A stretch of 64,000 bases of DNA. It comes from Candidatus Arthromitus sp. SFB-turkey. Lineage in GTDB: Bacteria; Bacillota; Clostridia; Clostridiales; Clostridiaceae. Below are positions 20,701 through 35,700 of this stretch, piece after piece. Numbering within the stretch: the first letter of the stretch is position 1; the number at the start of each line of letters is the position of its first letter. The DNA lies in assembly GCF_001655775.1 (NCBI RefSeq), contig NZ_LXFF01000016.1, positions 62,001 to 126,000 on the forward strand, in the 5' to 3' direction. Under the pieces are notes generated by a model. That model searched no databases. It saw nothing but the letters and a program-made list of their open reading frames with translations, and was not told where the DNA came from. Position numbers and translations under genes: made by a program.

Positions 20701-23700
20701 TTTGTATTAGAGTAATTTTGTTTATATTTCAAAATTTATAGTTATGTTAATTAAAGAAGAATTTTACAGGAGTAGTAAATGATTTTAATTATTATAGTTG
20801 GATTAATTTTAATTGGAGTTTTATCTAATTATTTTGGAAAAGTATTTGAAAAATTTAAACTTCCATCTTTAATAGGAATGATTATTTTTGGAATGATTAT
20901 TGGACCTTCATTTTTAAATTTTGTTCCTAAAGTAATTTTAAATATTTCTTCCTATATAAAAGATATTGCGTTAGTTACTGTACTTTTTATTGAGGACTTG
21001 GAATTAGTCTTAATGATATAAAAAAAATTGGAAGGCCTGCAATTTTATTGAGCGTTATTCCTGCAATAATCGAAGGATTTACCATAGCAATTTTGTCTAT
21101 GGTATTTTTAAAATTTTCATTTATTCAGGGAGGAATTCTTGGATTTATAATAGCAGCTGTTAGCCCAGCTGTTTTAATTCCATCTATGGTTTATTTAATA
21201 GAGAGAAAAATTGGGGAGAAAAAAGCAATTCCGAAGATGCTTCTTGTTGGATCATCTGCTGATGATACGGTTGCGATTACATTTTTTACAACATTTATGT
21301 CATTATATTTTTCAAAAATAGGAGGGGAAAAAACCTCAATTTTATCAGAGCTTTTAACAATTCCATTATCCATAATTTTAAGCATAATAATAGGATTTTT
21401 AATTTCTCTCACGACTAAATGTATTTTTAAATTTTTAAAATCAAATATTTTAAAAGTTGTATTATGTTTTGGGAGTTGTTTAGGAATGAGATGGGTTGAA
21501 AATTCATTTCACATAGAAATATTTAATTCACTACTGGCTATTATGGTTTATGGATTTTGCTTAAGAACATTCGCAGAAGAAATATCAAAAGATATTCAAA
21601 ATAAAATGAATATTATTTGGAAGTATGGAAAGTTATATTTATTTGCTTTTGTTGGAATGGCAATTAATCCATTTTTAGTTGGAAAATATTTTTTGGTTGG
21701 AGTAATAATACTTATAATATCTTTAACCTTTAGATCTTTTGGGGTGATTTTATCTTTAATTGGTACAGATTTAACCTTAAAAGAAAAAATGTTTTGTGTT
21801 ATTGCGTATTTACCAAAAGCAACGGTTCAATCAGCAAAAGCTGGGATACCACTTCAAGCAGGAGTTTTATATGGAGATATAATGCAAGCTATTTCAATTC
21901 TTAGTGTTTTAATAACAGCACCAATTGGAGCTATAGGAATAAAACTTACATCAACAAAACTTTTAAATGATGGTTCGTAAAAATTTTCCTATTATCTGAT
22001 AGGATTTTTAATATTTAAACATAAATTTTAAACAAAAAAGTCTACTATAAAACTTATAGTAGACTTAAATTTTATTGAAGTAGCTCATTTACACGTTTTT
22101 GAACTTCATTATAATTATATCCAGCAGCAGTGAGTCGTTTTTTGCGTTCTTCTCCATTTTCCCATTTACCGTCTATTACTTCTCTTGCAATGCTATCTAT
22201 ATCTGAACTTGGAGGTGTATTATTTGAAGAGAGATATCCATTAAATCCACCTTTCATAATTATTGAAGGGAAATCTACATATCCGTAATCTAAATCACAA
22301 TTATTTTGAATTCCATTTACAGATCCATTTGAAGTATATTGCCATATTCCATAAGGTCCATTGTAATTTAATTTATTTGCATAGTCTGCAACCCATACGC
22401 TATAACGAGATGAAACAGTTGGGGATACATATTCTTTTAAATAATCTAACGACATATAAAAGCCTGTGAAATATTTATATTTTTCAAGTTCATTACAAAA
22501 AGTTGTAATAATGCTATCACAAAATTCTTTTCCATTGGTAAAGAAGTAAGGTTCTTCCACATCTAAATATATTGGATAGTCAAATTGTTTTCCTTTTATA
22601 GCATTCATACAAGTATTAGCCTCGAGAAGTGCATCCTTAGTTGATTTAGCGTATGAATACCAATATGCTCCAACATTTAAATTTGCTTTTTTAGCTCTAT
22701 AATAGTTTTGTTCAAATAATTTATCAATTCCACTTGAGTGTGAACCATATCCAGCTCTTATAATGACAAAATCAATTCCATTTGCCTTTACTGCATTAAA
22801 ATCAATATTACCATCCCAAACAGAAACATCAATACCTTTTTTTATCATAGTGAATCTCCTTATTATTTTTGAAATATCTGTAAATTGGAATATCATATGT
22901 TTTTTTATTTGGAGTGTGTTATATAAAAAATTTTTTTAACAGATTGATATCAATTATCAAAAAAACTAGACAAACAGTTAAAATAGTGATATTATTTTAA
23001 CTATCAAAAGAAATGATAATTACTATCAATTTATTATTTGTTTTAAATAATTTAACTTATTTGGGAAAGTGGTTATGAAAAAAATACTTTTATTTTTGGT
23101 GTTAATCATATTGTCAGTGGTTTCATTATTTTTGGGAGCTAAATCGATAACTTTTATTGATGTATTAAAAGGAAATGCTCAAAGCTTGCAGATATTTCTC
23201 ATAAGTAGAGTTCCAAGATTAGTAAGCATTTTAGTTGCGGGTGTCGGGATGAGTGTTTGTGGACTTATAATGCAACAGATAAGTCAAAATAAATTTGTAT
23301 CGCCAACAACTGGAGCTACAATAGATTCTGCTCAATTAGGAATGATTGTTGCAATTATACTTTTTCCAAGTGCTGGATTAATGGAAAAAAGTATAATATC
23401 GTTTGTATTTGCTTTGATAGGTACATTTATTTTTATGATATTTTTAAGAAATATAAAGATAAAAAATGCAGTGTTTGTTCCTTTGGTTGGAATAATGTTC
23501 GGGAATGTTATCGGATCAATGACAACGTTTTTAGGATATAAATTTGATTTGTTACAGAGTGTAAGTTCTTGGACTCAAGGAAATTTTTCAATGGTTCTTA
23601 AGGGAAATTATGAGTTGTTGTATTTGAGTATACCGCTCATGGTTATTACGATTTTTTATGCAAATAAATTTACGGTTGCAGGAATGGGAAAAGATTTTGC

Positions 23701-26700
23701 AAAAAATTTGGGATTAAATTATGAAAGTATAGTTAATATTGGGCTTATTATTGTTTCGTTAGTAACGGTGACTGTTGTTGTAACTGTTGGTAGTATACCG
23801 TTTATAGGTTTGATAGTTCCTAATTTGGTTTCTTATTTTAAGGGAGATAATATGAAAGGAAATATATTTTATACGGGAATAATTGGAGCTTTATTTGTTT
23901 TAATTTGTGACATAATTGGACGAGTTATTATTTATCCGTATGAGTTGCCTATAGGAGTTATGGTAGGTGTTATTGGAAGCGTAATATTTCTCTTCATTGT
24001 ATTAAGGAGGAATTCACGTGCTGCATAGTAAAAATGCAAATTATATTAAAGTTATATTTATTTTTATAGTTTTAATTTTAATATCATCAATATTGTTTTT
24101 AACTTTGGGAATTCATAAAGGAAATTTAAGTTATGCGTTATCTCAACGTGTACCTAAATTAATTGCAATAATTTTTACAGGTTCATTAATAGCATTTTCA
24201 ACAATTTTGTTTCAAACTACTACTGATAATAGGTTGTTGACTCCTAATGTAATGGGACTTGATTCGTTTTATGTTTTAATACAAACAACTATAGTTTTTT
24301 TGTTTGGATCTACTCATTTGTTCATAGTAAGTAAAAAATTAAATTTTTTGATTTGTGTTGCTTTGATGGTTTTGATTTCAACATTTTTATATAACATTTT
24401 GTTTAAGAAGGAAAAATCTAATGTTATTTTGATTGTTTTAGTGGGGATAATATTAGGTACGTTGTTTAGTAGTTTGTCAAAGTTTATGCAAATTGTTATA
24501 GATCCAAATGAATATTTAACTTTACAAAATAAATTGTTTGCAAGTTTTAGTAATATTAATGTTGATATTTTGATTTTTGCATTGATAATGATTTTAATTA
24601 TCGGAATGTTTATATTTAAAGATATGAAATATTTAGATGTGATGAGTTTAGGAAGAGATCATGCTATAAATTTAGGAGTAGATTATGACAGGTTAGTTAA
24701 AAAATTTTTTATAGTAATTGCTATATTAACCTCAATAGCTACTGCTTTAGTTGGACCAATTACCTTTTTAGGATTGTTGGTTGTTAATGTAACAAGACAA
24801 GTTATAAAAACTTATAAGCATTTTTATTTGATAATATTTTGTGTTTTGATTAGTGTTTTTACTTTGATATTTGGACAACTTTTATTAGAGAGAATATTAA
24901 AAATTCAAACTCCTGTTAGTGTTGTTATTAATTTAATTGGTGGAGTTTATTTTATGTATCTATTGTTGAAGGAGAGTAAAACATGTTAGAAGTTAAAAAT
25001 ATATCAAAGCTATATGGGAATAAAAAAGTTGTTAATGATGTTTCTTTGAAAATAGAAAAGGGTAAAATAACATCTTTTGTAGGGCCTAACGGTGCAGGTA
25101 AAAGTACATTGTTATCTATAATAACTAGACTTATAGATAGACAATGTGGAGAAGTTTATTTGGAAAACAAGGTTATTGAAAATTATGGAAAAAATGAATT
25201 GTCTAAAAAAATTTCCATATTAAAGCAATCAAATAACATAAATTTGAGATTAACTATACGTGAACTTGTTAGTTTTGGAAGATTTCCATATTCTAAAGGA
25301 AGATTAAAAAGTGAGGATGAAAAATATATATCTGAAGCCATTGAATACATGAGACTTGAAGATATTCAGGATAAATATTTAGATGAGTTGAGTGGAGGGC
25401 AAAGGCAGAGAGCTTTTATAGCTATGGTTATTGCTCAAGGAACGGAGTATATTTTTCTTGACGAACCTCTAAATAATTTGGATATGAGTAATTCTGTTCA
25501 AATGATGAAAGTTCTTAGGAAATTATGTGATGATTTGGGTAAGACAATAGTTATTGTTATGCATGATATAAATTTTGCATCATGTTATTCAGATTATGTT
25601 GTCGCTTTTAAAGATGGTTCTATTGTTAAGAAGGGTACAACAGATGAAATGATAAACAAAAATACTCTTGAAGAAATATATCAGATGGAATTTGATGTCC
25701 AAAATATAAATGGAAGGAAAATTAGTATTTATTATTAGAAAGGAAATTTTATGAGTAGAAGAGGATTGAAAAGTTTTTTATCATTAATATTTATGGGATT
25801 ATTTATGGGAGTTATTGTTTCATGTGGAAGTGAAGCAAATAGTACAGTATCTGCAACTGATAAAGTAGAAATGGTAACTGTAACAGATCAAAATGGTACA
25901 GTTGAGGTGAAAAAAGATCCAAAAGTAATAGTTACTTTTGATTATGGAGTTTTAGATATTTTAGATAGTATGGGAATAGAAATAGCTGGATTGCCTAAAG
26001 AAAGTCTTCCTAATAGATTTTCTTCAAAGTATTCAGATGAAAAGTACGTGGATTTAGGAGGGCTGAAAGAGCCAGATTTTGAATCTATAAATGCATTGAA
26101 ACCAGATTTAATAATAATAAGTGGTAGACAAGCCGATATGTATGATAAATTTTCAGAAATAGCACCTACATTATTATTAAGTATAGATGGTGGAAAATAT
26201 ATGGAAGATTTTAAAAGAAACGTAGAAACTTTATCAACAATATTTGGAAATCAAGAAATCCAATCTAAAAAGTTAGAAGAAATTGATAATAAAATAAAAG
26301 AGATAAATGATTTTGTAACTGCTAATCAATTAAATGCTTTGACAATAATGGTAAATGAAGGTGCATTAAGTACTTATGGTGTTGGCTCAAGATATGGTTT
26401 AATATATAATGAGTTAGGATTTAAACCAGTAGATGAAAGTATTGAAATTAGTACACATGGTCAACAAATATCATTTGAGTATATTGTAGATAAAAATCCA
26501 GATTATATATTTGTTATAGATAGAGGAGCAGCTTTAGGAAATGAAGGGACAGCACAATCTATTTTGGATAATGATTTGATAAAATCGACTGATGCCTATA
26601 AAAATGGAAGAATATTATATATGGATTCTCAATCATGGTATACAATTGCAGGAGGATTTAGTTCTACAGAAACTATGTTAAATGATATTTGGGATTTTAT

Positions 26701-29700
26701 TAAGAATAATCCTAAATAAAAAATGGTAGTAAATTTCTAAATTATTTGTATAATATAATTTATTGTATTAAAAAACTACATCGCTTTGGTGTAGTTTTTT
26801 TATTAAGTTTGTAGAAAATAAAAAATAATTTATGTTAGTTGGAAGGAAAAAATATATGTTAAAAAAATTTATAAGTTATTATGCGCCATATAAAAAACTT
26901 TTTTTTATGGATCTTTTAGCAGCTTTTTTGGTTGCATTAATTGATCTTGTTTATCCTTTGATTACAAGAAATATAATAAATGATGTTGTCCCTAACAAAA
27001 ATATAAGAATGCTTATAATTTTTTCATTAGTTTTATTTTTTATATTTTCGGTTAAAGCAGGATTGAATTATTTTATGCAATATTATGGACATGTTGTTGG
27101 TGTGAGAATGCAAGGAGATATGAGAAGAAAAGTATTTACACATCTTCAAAAACTTCCAAATAAATATTTCAGCGATAATAAAACGGGAAGTATAATGTCT
27201 AGAATCGTAAATGATTTAATGGAAGTTTCAGAACTTGCACATCATGGACCTGAAGATTTATTTGTATCACTTGTAATGTTAGTTGGTTCATTTTCATTTT
27301 TGGTAGTGATAAATGTAAAACTTACTATTATAATTTTTTCATTTGTACCATTTATTGTAATTTTCGCAATACTTAAAAGGAAAAAAATGAGTAAAGCATT
27401 TAGAGAGACGAGAATAAAAACTGGAGATGTTAACGCTGTTATTGAAAATTCTATTTCAGGAATTAGAGTTACAAAATCTTTTGTAAATGAAAAAAGTGAA
27501 CTTAATAAATTTGAAAAAACAAATGTGTTGTTTAAAAAAGCAAGAGAAGAAGCTTACAAAAAAATGGGAGAATTTTTTTCAGGAACATATTTTTTAGTTG
27601 ATATTTTGGAACTTTTAGTTTTAATAGCGTCGGCTTATTTTACATTTATGGGACACATAACTGTGGGAGATTTTGTTGCTTATGTTCTTTATGTAAAAAT
27701 GTTTATTCAACCAATTAGAAAATTAATTAATTTCACAGAGCAACTTCAAAATGGAATGAGTGGTTTTCAAAGATTTGATGAACTTTTAAATACAGAAATT
27801 GAAAAAGAATCTAAGAACGCTAAAATTTTAGAAAATGTGTCTGGGAATATAGAAATACAAAACTTAAGTTTTAAATATGAAGAGTCTAATGATTATGTAT
27901 TAAAGAATTTTAATTTATCAATTGAAGCTGGAAAAACAATTGCTTTGGTTGGACCATCTGGAGGTGGTAAAACAACAATTTGTAGTCTTATTCCTAGATT
28001 TTATGATTTTAGTGAAGGGGATATAAAAATTGATGGTACAAGTATAAAAGATGTAACACTAGAATCTCTTCGTCAAAACATTGGAGTTGTTTCTCAAGAG
28101 GTGTTTTTATTTACAGGAACAATTAAAGATAACATAATAATTGGAAATCCAGATGCAAGTGATGAAGAAATAATTGGTGCTTGTAAAAAAGCAAGTATAC
28201 ATGATTTTATAATTGGGCTTAGTGATGGATATGATACGTTTGTTGGAGAAAGAGGATTAAAATTGTCTGGAGGACAAAAACAAAGAATATCAATTGCTAG
28301 AGTATTTTTGAAAAATCCTAAAATAATGATTTTAGATGAGGCAACTTCTGCACTGGATAATGTAACAGAGAGAGAAATACAAGAATCACTTGAAGAATTA
28401 TCTAAAGGTAGGACAAACATAGTTGTTGCTCATAGACTTTCAACAATTAAAAATGCTGATGAAATAATTTTAATGGGTAAAGAAGGTATTATTGAAAGGG
28501 GAACTCATGAAGAATTGATTAATATTGATGGTGAATATAAAAAACTTTATGATAAGGTGTAGTTTATGAAATATGCAAATATTAAGGAAGGAATTTTTAT
28601 AGAAAGAGTTAATAGGTTTATAGCTCATATTGATGTTGATGGGAAAGTAGAAGTTTGTCATGTAAAGAATACAGGAAGATGTAAGGAAATTTTAGTTAAA
28701 GGATGTAAAGTTTTTGTTCAAGAATTTGATTCTAAAATTAGAAAGACAAAATTTGATTTAATAAGTGTTTATAAGGGAAATAGATTAATTAATATTGATA
28801 GTCAAGTTCCTAACAAAATGTTTAGTGAATGGGTAAAATTAGGAAATTTATTTAAAGATATAAAAGTTTTTAAAAGTGAAGTTTTCTATAAAAATTCTAG
28901 ATTTGATTTTTATGTTGAATATGAAGATAAAAAAGCTTTTATTGAAATAAAAGGTGTAACTTTAGAAAATGAGGGTGTTGTTTTGTTTCCAGATGCTCCA
29001 ACCTCTAGGGGAGTAAAGCATTTAAAAGAATTGGTTTCTGCTAGAGAAGAAGGGTATGAGGCTTATGTTATTTTTATTGTACAAATGGAAGGAGTAAAAT
29101 ATTTTACTCCTAATTATGAAACACATAAAGAATTTGGTGATACATTATCATTTTGTAAAAATAATGGGGTAAACATACTTGCATTTGATTCGGTAGTTTT
29201 AAAAGATGAAATTTATATTAAAGATAGTGTAAAAGTTTTAATTTAGTTTTGGAAGGTGATTTTTTTGAAAAAATATATAGCTTATCCTTTTTTATATGAT
29301 GATCCTAGTGATTTAAAATGTGATTTTGAAATTTTGACTGATGAACTTGCAAGTATGATTGGACTTTTAAGGGCATTTGTGAATCAAAATTATTTAAGAG
29401 ATGAACTTGAAAAAATAAATGAATTAGTTTATCATTTGAATCCATCACTTAGAACTTTTGTTAGTGTTACACAAGATGATTTAGATTGGGTTTATGAGAG
29501 ATATATTTTTTATAAAAGTGAAAATGAAAATTTGGTTAAAAGATTTGTTATACCTCAAGGTGGTATTTGTTCGGGGTATTGTCATGTAATACGTTCAAAA
29601 TTTAAATCTGTTGTTAGACTTTTATATAGACATAAGCAAAATGGAAATGAATTTGATAACATATTATTTAATTTCTTTAATCTTTTGTCAGGATATTTTT

Positions 29701-32700
29701 TTGCACTTGCAATAAAGTTTAATAAAGATGAGGGAATAGCCGAAAAGGAATTTATAAGTAAAAATTATTAAGTATCTATTTTAAGAATAGATACTTTTTT
29801 TATTGTAAAAAAGTTTTCTTACTTAAGTTTTTAATTTTCGAATACGAAAAAAGTTTTAAGTGTTGTTTTATCGAGGTGATATTATGAAAAAAATAATATA
29901 AAAAAATTAGCTTTGCTATCTGCTGTTGTTTGTGGTATACAAGTTATTTGTGTTTCAACGGGTAAAGGTGAAGAAGCTAAGGCTGGATTTTTAAGTGGAG
30001 CAAGATCGGCGTTATCAAATTTATTAAGAAGAGGAACAAGTTCAGCTTCTAGAGTAAGTAATGTTTCAACAACTTCAACTGTAAATACAGCTGCTTATAG
30101 AAAAACAAATTATTATAAGCAAGGTGATAGAAGTAAAATAAGGGTTTTAAATACTGCAGTAAATCAAAAGAACAGTGCTATACCTCTTAAAGATGGATCA
30201 GATGGATTATTTCAAATAAAGAAATCATCAAATGGATTTGAACATAGAGTGAAAACTAATTCTGGAGGGTCGTATACAGAAACATACTCCAATGGAGAAT
30301 TGGTATTGAAAAGCGATAGAAGTGGTGGAAAGTTAACAACAGAATGGATTGGTGGTAATGGGAAAGTGGTTACTAATAGGGAAGTAAGAAGTGGTTCTAC
30401 TGTAACTACTACAACATTTGATGAGATGGGAAAACAAACATCTTCGATTACTATTAAAAGATAAAATTAGCAAGTTTATTGTTAGGCTTGCTTTTTTATT
30501 TACATAAATAATTGATTAAAGAGAAAAATATTTGAAAATGTATTTTTAAAAGGAGTATTTTTATGATACTTAAACCTGATTTTAAGTTTATTACATTTGA
30601 AAAAGATGGTACTATTTTTAAGTTTCTAGAAACTGGGGATATATTTGAAATTTTGTCTAATGAAATTATGATAAATATGTTTAATGGAACGGAAAAAGAA
30701 GGGTCTTTAAATAATATTTATTTGCGTTTATATAAAAAAGATTTAGTAAAAGCTATTCCTTTACTTGGTGTAAAATCAAATAGTAAAATTTTTTATGATG
30801 AAAATTCTATTTTATTTGAAGGAGTAGAGGAAGATTTAAATTATAAAATTAGATTCACTCTTTTGAATAAAAATATTTGGTTTTATGAAATCGATGTTTA
30901 TGGAAATGATTATGAATTTGATATTTTATATTGTCAAGATATAAGTATAGCTAATAAAAAAGCTTGTATTACAAATGAATTATATACAAGTCAGTACATA
31001 GATCACAAAATTTTGGAAAGTGAAAATGGGTATGTTGTGTGTTCAAGACAAAATCAAGATCAAAATGGAAAATTTCCCTATGTTGAACATGGATGTTTAA
31101 ATTCTAAAATAATTTCATATTCAACTGATCAAATGCAATTTTTTTCACAAGAATATAAATTAACAGATGTACCATTTTTATTGGATAAAAATCTTTCAAA
31201 AGAGAATTATCAATTTGAATTATCATATGTTGCAATGCAAACTGAAAAAATGAAATTAAATAAACATAAAAATGTTGTTTTTTATGGATTATTCAAAGAA
31301 AATTATGATACTTCAATTAAAAATTTAAAATATTTTCATGAGGTAAGAAATTATTTTGAGGAGCTTAGAAATGTAAAAAATAATTTTAAAGAATTAAATA
31401 GAGTTAAAATTAAAAATGAATTTGGTACGTCTTTGTCATCTGAAAAATTTTCTAAAAGTGAAATAGATGAAATATATAAATTGAAAAAATTTGAGGAATA
31501 CAAAGAAGGAGAGTTATTATCATTTTTTACAGAAAATCATTCTCATGTTGTTTTACAAGAAAAGGAGCTTCTATGTGAAAGACCTCATGGGAATATTATA
31601 ATAAATGGAATTTATAAAGATAGGTTAAGTACAGAAATTATATCTTCAACAAATTATATGTTTGGAGTTTTTAATGCTCAAATTGTTTTAGGCAACATAA
31701 GTTTAAATAAAATGATTTCTGTAAATAGGGGTCTTTTAAATGTTTTGAAAAATACAGGTCAACGTATTTATATAAAAATTGATGAGAAATTTCGATTATT
31801 AACTTTGGCTGGAATTTATGAAATGGGATTAAATTTTTCAAAATGGTATTACAAAATTAAAGATGATATTTTGATTATAAAAACTTATACTTTATTTGAT
31901 TCTCCAAAAATATTTTTAGAAGTTGAATCTCAAAATAATATAAAATATGAGTTTATAATAACAAATCAGCTTGTTATGGGAGAAAATGAATTTGAAAATT
32001 CATGTAATGTATCTTCAAGTGGAGATAGCATTAAAATTGAACCTCAATTAAATTCATTTTTTAAAAATACATATCCAAATATTTTTTATGAATTAAGTTT
32101 GAGTAATTGTAAGTTTGATTTAAGTGATGATAGAGTTTTTTTTGAAGATAATGTTTCAAGAAATAAAACTCTTATGACTCTTAAAATTTATAGTACAAAA
32201 GATTTTAAATTATCGATTTCAGGTTCTTTTGAAAATGAAGTTAATAAAAGTATTACAAGCTTTGATGAAGAAAGAGAGAAATTTAATAATTTTTATTTTG
32301 ATTTAGTTAATGGATTTAAAATTGAAAGTGAAAATTTAAAATATGATTTAGATAAATTAAATGAAATTATCTATTTTTATGCTCATAATGCACTAATCCA
32401 TTTTGCATCACCTCATGGACTTGAACAATCAGGTGGGGCAGCTTGGGGAACAAGAGATGTTTGTCAAGGTGCAATTGAATTTTTTATGGCAACAAATAAT
32501 TATAAGATTGTAAGAGAAATTATTTTAAAAGTATTTTCACATCAATTTAAAGAAACAGGAGAATGGCCACAGTGGTTTATGTTTGATAAATATAATATGC
32601 AACAAGATGATTCTCATGGTGATATTATATTTTGGCCAATTAAAGTAATATCTGAATACGTTTTAGTTACTGGTGATAAGTCTATATTTAATGAAAAATG

Positions 32701-35700
32701 TTGTTATAGAAGTTTTCCAAATTGTGAAATAACTAGTGATGAAACAATTTTTGAACATATAAAAAGAGCAATAGACTCTATTAAAGGAAGATTTATAAAA
32801 GAAACTTATTTGATTAGTTATGAAGGTGGGGATTGGGATGATACCCTTCAACCTATAAATGATTTATTAAAACAAAGATTAGTTTCAACTTGGACTATGG
32901 CACTTGCTTATGAAGCTATAAAAAAATTATATGAGGTTATAGATGTTAAAGAATTAAAGAATGAACTTGAACATATTTTTCATGGAATTAAAAAAGACTT
33001 TTTAAATTTTGCAATAAAAAACAATGTTATAAGTGGATTTATTTATTTAGATGAAAATGAAAGTATTGAATATATAATTCATCCATTAGATTTTAAAACA
33101 GGTATAAACTATAGATTGTTACCATTGACAAGAAGTATAATTTCTGAAATGGTTGATTTAAATCAAGCAGAAATAAATGAAAAATTAATTGAAGAGCATT
33201 TAACCTTTAGTGATGGTGTTAGACTTATGAGTAATACACCTAAATATAATGGTGGAATTTCTAAAATTTTTAAAAGGGCAGAAAGAGCATCAAATGTTGG
33301 ACGTGAAATTTCTCTTCAATATGTTCATGCACATATTAGATTTATTGAAGCCATGTGTAAACTTTCTAAAGCTGAAAAAGTTTGGGATGCATTGTTTAAA
33401 ATTAATCCTATAAAAATTGATGAAAGTGTTAAAAATGCAAGTTATAGACAGAGTAATTGTTATTTTTCTAGTTCAGATGGAGATTTTAAAACAAGATATG
33501 ATTTTCAAGAGAATTTTTTAAAATTGAAAAAAGGTAGTGTAAATGTTAAAAGTGGTTGGAGAATATATTCAAGTGGTCCAGGAATCTATATAAATCAAAT
33601 AATAACAAACGTACTAGGAATTAGAGAAATGGGTGATCGGATAATATTTGACCCTATAATTCCAAAAAGTTTTAATGATTTGAAGTTAAGATATAAGATT
33701 TTAAATAAGGATGTTAAAATTATTTACAAACTAAATGGTGGAACTAGGACTGAAAAAATTATTTTAAATGGGGAAGAGATTGAGACAATTAACGAAGAAA
33801 ATATTTATAGAAATAATTTTAAATCTATTTCTAAGAGTATTTTAAAAGATAAGTTGAAAAATAAAGAAAATATTATTGAGATAATAATGATTTAAAGTTT
33901 TAAACTTCACAATGATTTGTTGTGAAGTTTTTTGTTTTATCTATAAAGAAATACAAATTATTTTCGAGAAAGAAGTATTTTAAAAATATTTTTGAAGTAA
34001 TTTTTCTATGCAAAAGGATTTTTTTAATCATTCTTTAGATATAGATAAAGATAAAAAAGTTTGGATTTCCTAAGTTTGTGTAATTGATATATCTGATACA
34101 TCAATTTTTATAGTTGTAACTATAGTTGTGTTTATAAATATTTTGGAGGAAATATAACTGAATATAGTGTTTTGTAATTTTATAGATAAGTGAATTTTAA
34201 TAGAAAATAATTTATATAGTTATTATTTAATTTTTACATGCTTTTATTTATTTTAAAAATAAAATTAATAGATAGGAAATTGATTTTTTTAAAACTCAAA
34301 GATTGTGAAATTTTTAAACACATACAATTGTATAGGAAATGTTAAAAAATAGCTATGTAGCTATGTATATGTAATGGAAGCTTTTAAGATTAAAATTTTT
34401 TAATTTAAGTTTTATGTGATATTAATCTGAATTTAAAGAAAGTCTAGTTTATTTTGTATATAATTTAAATATGATAAATCATGACATTTAAATTAAGATT
34501 GATTTATTATTTGGAGGAAAAAATTATGAAGAATAGTAGAATTAGGATAGCGGCATGTATATTTTCGGTGGCATTACTTTTTGGGATTTTTAATACACAA
34601 GGTAGTTCTGATACTTCTTTGGTGGTTGGTGCGACTCAAACAGTTACAGTTGAACAACAAAATGAGTTATCATTAGGGCAACTTAAACAAAAAGCTCTAC
34701 AAATTGTTCCAGGAAATATTATTAAAACAAAATATGATTATGATATGATGGTTGGAAGAATCGTAGAATTTAAAATTATAGATAAAAATGGAATTCAAAG
34801 AGAGGTAGAACTTGTTGCTTCAAATGGAAAAGTTTGGGATATAGATTATGATTATGATGAACAAGGAAATAGATTTATAAATAAAGATTTATTTACTGTT
34901 AAATTTTCTTTTGAACAGGCTCAAGAGATAGCTTTAGCAAGAGTTTCAGGAAAAGTTTTAGCTCATAAACAAGATGTTGAACGTGGAAAATTTGTATATG
35001 AATTTATGATTCAAGCGAATATGGGTGGAATATTTGAGGTGGATGTTGAAACAGAGACAGGAACAGTTATAAAAGTTGAGCGTGAAGATGATTTTGATTT
35101 TTATGATTACGCTTTAAGACCTGTTTTTTTCTCGACACCAGAAGTAGTTGGTACTACAATTACAGACCATAATTCTGGAACAGTAGCAGAAGTTAATACA
35201 TCTGTTACGGAAGCTCAGGTTTCGGAGACATATGTACCACCAGCACCGATCCCAAATTATGGAACAGGACAAAAGTCTGAAGCAGAGTTAAGGCAAATAG
35301 TTTTGGGACAAGTACCAGGAACAGTTTTACATTTCTATCAAGATTGGGATGATGGAATGATTGAGTATAAATATATAATAAAAACAAATTTTGGTGCAAT
35401 AGTTGAAGTGGAAATATTAGCAAATGGATATATAACTGATATAGATTATGAAGATGATTATTACTATTGGGATTAGAAGTAGAGCTTAAGAATTCAAAAT
35501 TATTGATTTAATAAACGTATTATTTTAAAATTTAAGGGAGGTTTTAATTATGAATAATAAAAAAGGTTTGAAAAAATTAGTAGGAATTTTATCAGCATCA
35601 TTAATGCTTTCAGGAATATTTGGAGTTTTTTCAACAATTTCTGGAGATACAGGTACAGCAGTAGTAGCTGAGGCTGCTACTAGGAAAACAGAGAAACAAT